From Paramacrobiotus metropolitanus (lineage: Eukaryota > Tardigrada > Eutardigrada > Parachela > Macrobiotidae), in assembly GCF_019649055.1 (NCBI RefSeq), contig NW_026570237.1, positions 992,001-1,056,000 on the forward strand: 64,000 nucleotides of DNA, read 5' to 3'. The position numbers were made by a program, and so were the translations under genes. Positions 61,681-64,000 of this stretch are shown piece after piece (the first letter of the stretch is position 1; the number at the start of each line of letters is the position of its first letter). The notes below the pieces were generated by a model. That model did not search any database. It had not been told where the DNA came from and worked only from the letters and a program-made list of their open reading frames with translations.

Positions 61681-62137
61681 CTAAACAGGCGCATTGGATT
61701 ACGTGCTGAACTCCCGCTTGGTGAATAACTAAGATAGCTGAGTGTATGAATTATTAATGAAAACAACTTGCCAACATTAACGTATTCTGATGCACACGAA
61801 TGCACAGTTTTTGGGTGGGATAACTACCGTAAAACCCGACTTAAATGCCTTGGACCTTTATTTTTCGAGAGCTTCGGGAAGGGGCGCTTAAAACCGCAGG
61901 TGGCGCTTATTACGGGGGGCGTCTATTATTTCAAATACATAACGCGCTGTGATACTCCAGCCTTAACGAGATTAATCTTATAAATATCAATGGATTCAAT
62001 GCATTAATGTATGTACTATAATACGATTTCGCTACGGTAGGTAATTTAGCTGCTGATTTTGATAAGTCATAGAAAGCTTTTAATAACTGTTTCGACAGAA
62101 GAGAAGTAGTAACAACAGCGGTTGATGGTAGTAACAA
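61681..62137. other. Spacer, no exon recognised
   Basis: This stretch should be an intron of the minus-strand membrane-protein gene if its upstream exons lie further right. No second exon with a matching frame was found. Confidence 0.3.
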
Positions 62138-62486
62138 TAGCGGGCTCTCCTATTGGTCGGTTTGGCCTGAGTACCGCCCCCATACACTGTAGGGTATACG
62201 AATAGCGGATTATGGTCTGTGCACTGTACTGTATATACGTACAAATCAGTTTGGTCTGATGGTGTGTACGAATAGCGTACAGACCATCTAATGTGTACAA
62301 TAGCGTACAGACCATTTAACCTGTGCTGGATGTACTGTGTACAACAGCGTATTGGTCGGTTTGATCTGTATACCGCCTACAATCTACTGTGTACAATAGC
62401 GTACAGGCCATGTTCTGTGTACAATAGCGTATTGGTCGGTTTGTTCTGTATACCGCCTATAATCTACTATGTACAAAACCGCATTG
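62138..62486. repeat. Degenerate tandem repeat block 1
   Basis: Imperfect units built from two modules, tgtgtacaatagcgtacagaccat and tgtgtacaatagcgtattgg followed by tcggtttg.tctgtataccgcc, are repeated several times across about 350 bases. Units vary in length and order, as in a decaying minisatellite. Confidence 0.75.
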
Positions 62487-62960
62487 GCTGACGTTCTACT
62501 AGTACTATACAACTGAAACCAACTGTACTGCATTATCCATGCACTGACTTGTGGTCAAAAGCACAAGCCAAACTATTCCAAGTCATCGTTCTTAGTTTTC
62601 ACTTCTGGAAGTCACCATCTAAGGAATTTTATCTGCAGCACTACAACTGGATTAACGTGCGTGATCGTGTGCTATCATTATGGAAGTTGTTTTGCTGGAA
62701 ACTGCAAGGTTATTTGCACGTTTGAATATCTTAATGTTGTCATTGTTGATGTCCACGTTGTGTTATTTTTGCACTCGGATCTGTACTGATTTTGGAATAT
62801 TTCTCATCTTGAACTGATTGACTGGCACGGAACAGCACGTGTTATCGCAGGCGGAGTGGAGAAGTGTCCGCATTCCGGAGAAATTTCATACGGTAAGTAA
62901 ATGTGTACGTGCTAATTCCTCTTTTCCGCACTTTCTCATGGTTTTCATCTCTGCCTACAT

Positions 62961-62990
62961 TTAGTTATACAAAGTTATACAAAGTTATAC
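62961..62990. repeat. 11-bp tandem repeat, three copies
   Basis: The unit agttatacaa is repeated head to tail about three times (agttatacaaagttatacaa and onward), between a possible GTAAGT donor at 62893 and repeat block 2. Confidence 0.85.
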
Positions 62991-63039
62991 CTTCCTGGCG
63001 CCGTTCACAAATTTTTTCATAAGATTCCCTCTGTCTAAT

Positions 63040-63540
63040 AACTGTCTCTCCTTCAACTTTGACGCGACAATCTCAAGATTTTATTGTCTTACGAAGTGCA
63101 TGGCGCCGCACCAGGTGCATTCTTACTTTCGCTTCTTTACTTTCCCACGTGCTTCATATGACAATCTCAACATTCCAGCTGCCTAATTACTGTCTTTCTT
63201 GCAAGTCTGACGCGACATTCTCAAGTTTCTTTCATGCTTGACGCGACATTTTCAAGATCCCTGTTGTCTTACCGTCTTGCTTGGCGCCACGCCAGGTGCC
63301 TTCCCACAATCCTTACCACATGCTGCGTAACTTCCAGCTGCCTAATTACTGTCTTTCTTGCAAGTCTGACGCGACATTCTCAAGTTTCTTTCATGCTTGA
63401 CGCGACATTTTCAAGATCCCTGTTGTCTTACCGTCTTGCTTGGCGCCACGCCAGGTGCCTTCCCACAATCCTTACCACATGCTGCGTAACATTCCACCTT
63501 TCTGATTTCTGTCTGTCCCTCAACTGTGCCTTGACATTCT
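63040..63540. repeat. Tandem repeat block 2, 159-bp unit
   Basis: A unit of 159 bases starting ttccagctgcctaattactg at 63173 is repeated almost exactly from 63332. Diverged partial copies flank it on both sides (for example tgtctaataactgtctctcc at about 63035 and the block after 63490). Shared submotifs are tgacgcgacattctcaag, gtcttaccgtcttgcttggc and gccacgccaggtgccttccc. Reading frames here repeat with the unit and are not genes. Confidence 0.85.
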
Positions 63541-63571
63541 GAGATTTTCTAAACGTGTGACTCGATGTTCT

Positions 63572-64000
63572 CAACCTTTTTTTTTTTTCCGGGAAAAATG
63601 ACAACACATAGTACAACTTCATTGGACACAACTTTTTAGATGATAACACATGGTTCAACTTCGTCGGGCGCAACTTTTTTTTTTTTGGAAAATGACAACA
63701 TATAGTACAACTTCATTGGACACAACTTTTTAGATGATAACACATGGTTCAACTTCGTCGGGCGCAACTTTTTTTTTTTTTTTTTTTGGAAAATGACAAC
63801 ACATAGTACAACTTCATTGGACACAACTTTTGAGATAATAACACATGGTTCAACTTCGTCGGGCGCAACTTTTTTTTTTTTTTTTGGAAAATGACAACAC
63901 ATAGTACAACTTCATTGGACACAACTTTTCAGATGATAACACATGGTTCAACTTCGTCGGGCGCAACTTTTTTTTTTTGGAAAATGACAACATATAGTAC
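63572..64000. repeat. Tandem satellite of about 93-101 bp with T-runs, continuing off the window
   Basis: Five copies begin (at acaaca.atagtac) at 63601, 63695, 63796, 63894 and 63987; spacing varies with the length of a poly-T run. Each unit is itself a dimer of two related half-units of about 45 bases: one with cacatagtacaacttcattg and one with cacatggttcaacttcgtcg, each followed by ..cgcaactttt or ..cacaactttt. The array reaches the end of the window. Confidence 0.9.

Noticed and set aside
62291-62491. Repeat-derived frame of 66 codons
   Set aside because: It is a translation of the minisatellite block and repeats with its unit.
63234-63902. Frames of 80-100 codons in the tandem repeats
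   Set aside because: Peptides repeat exactly with the DNA unit, so they are by-products of the satellite arrays.
63000-64000. CRISPR-like array
   Set aside because: Repeats are long, adjacent and without unique spacers, and the genome is eukaryotic.

Overview
The window looks like nuclear DNA of an ecdysozoan invertebrate, most likely a tardigrade. It has many short spliced exons with GT..AG borders that join in phase, moderate GC and AT-rich introns. It also holds an F-box gene with an N-terminal chromatin-like domain of a kind I associate with tardigrades, and divergent metazoan orthologues. The species assignment is an inference. All exon models were built by hand from splice signals, reading frame and protein resemblance.

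Layout. 0.5-1.0 kb: a small two-exon orphan gene on the minus strand. 1.0-2.4 kb: an inverted duplication of about 0.2 kb whose right copy includes the first visible exon of a PRDM-type SET/zinc-finger gene (plus, 2.3-7.4 kb). 8.2-9.3 kb: a two-exon rhodopsin-type GPCR with a TATA box. 9.7-10.6 kb: a DNA transposon remnant with inverted ends of about 63 bp. 11.7-15.3 kb: a ten-exon minus-strand gene resembling TAF1A, the RNA polymerase I factor. 16.6-16.9 kb: a possible cysteine-rich exon (minus). 18.6-44.8 kb: one giant plus-strand gene for a scaffold protein of about 2,100 residues with three PDZ domains, 14 mutually in-phase exons and two candidate alternative first exons. 45.75-47.09 kb: a decayed Tc1/mariner transposon with TA target duplications. 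48.0-49.6 kb: the F-box gene. 50.4-52.2 kb: a minus-strand 2OG-Fe(II) oxygenase gene that looks broken (a one-base deletion and an AT splice donor). 52.2-53.6 kb: a 5'-truncated non-LTR retrotransposon with a restriction-like endonuclease, abutting that gene's start. 54.8-57.5 kb: an astacin metalloprotease fused to a leucine-rich-repeat-like ectodomain with a GPI-type tail. 57.9-59.5 kb: a DGAT2/MOGAT-family acyltransferase (minus). 61.4-61.7 kb: the last exon of a single-pass membrane protein (minus). 62.1-64.0 kb: three different tandem repeat blocks, the last running off the window.

The genes do not form a pathway. They are independent eukaryotic genes covering chromatin/transcription (PRDM, TAF1A), membrane signalling and secretion (GPCR, astacin-LRR, membrane exon), polarity or junction scaffolding (PDZ), ubiquitin ligase adaptor (F-box) and lipid synthesis (DGAT2-like). 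Transposons sit between them, and in one case against a decaying gene. The most notable items are the astacin-LRR-GPI architecture, the alternative phase-matched first exons of the PDZ gene, the decaying oxygenase and the inverted duplication around the PRDM 5' exon.
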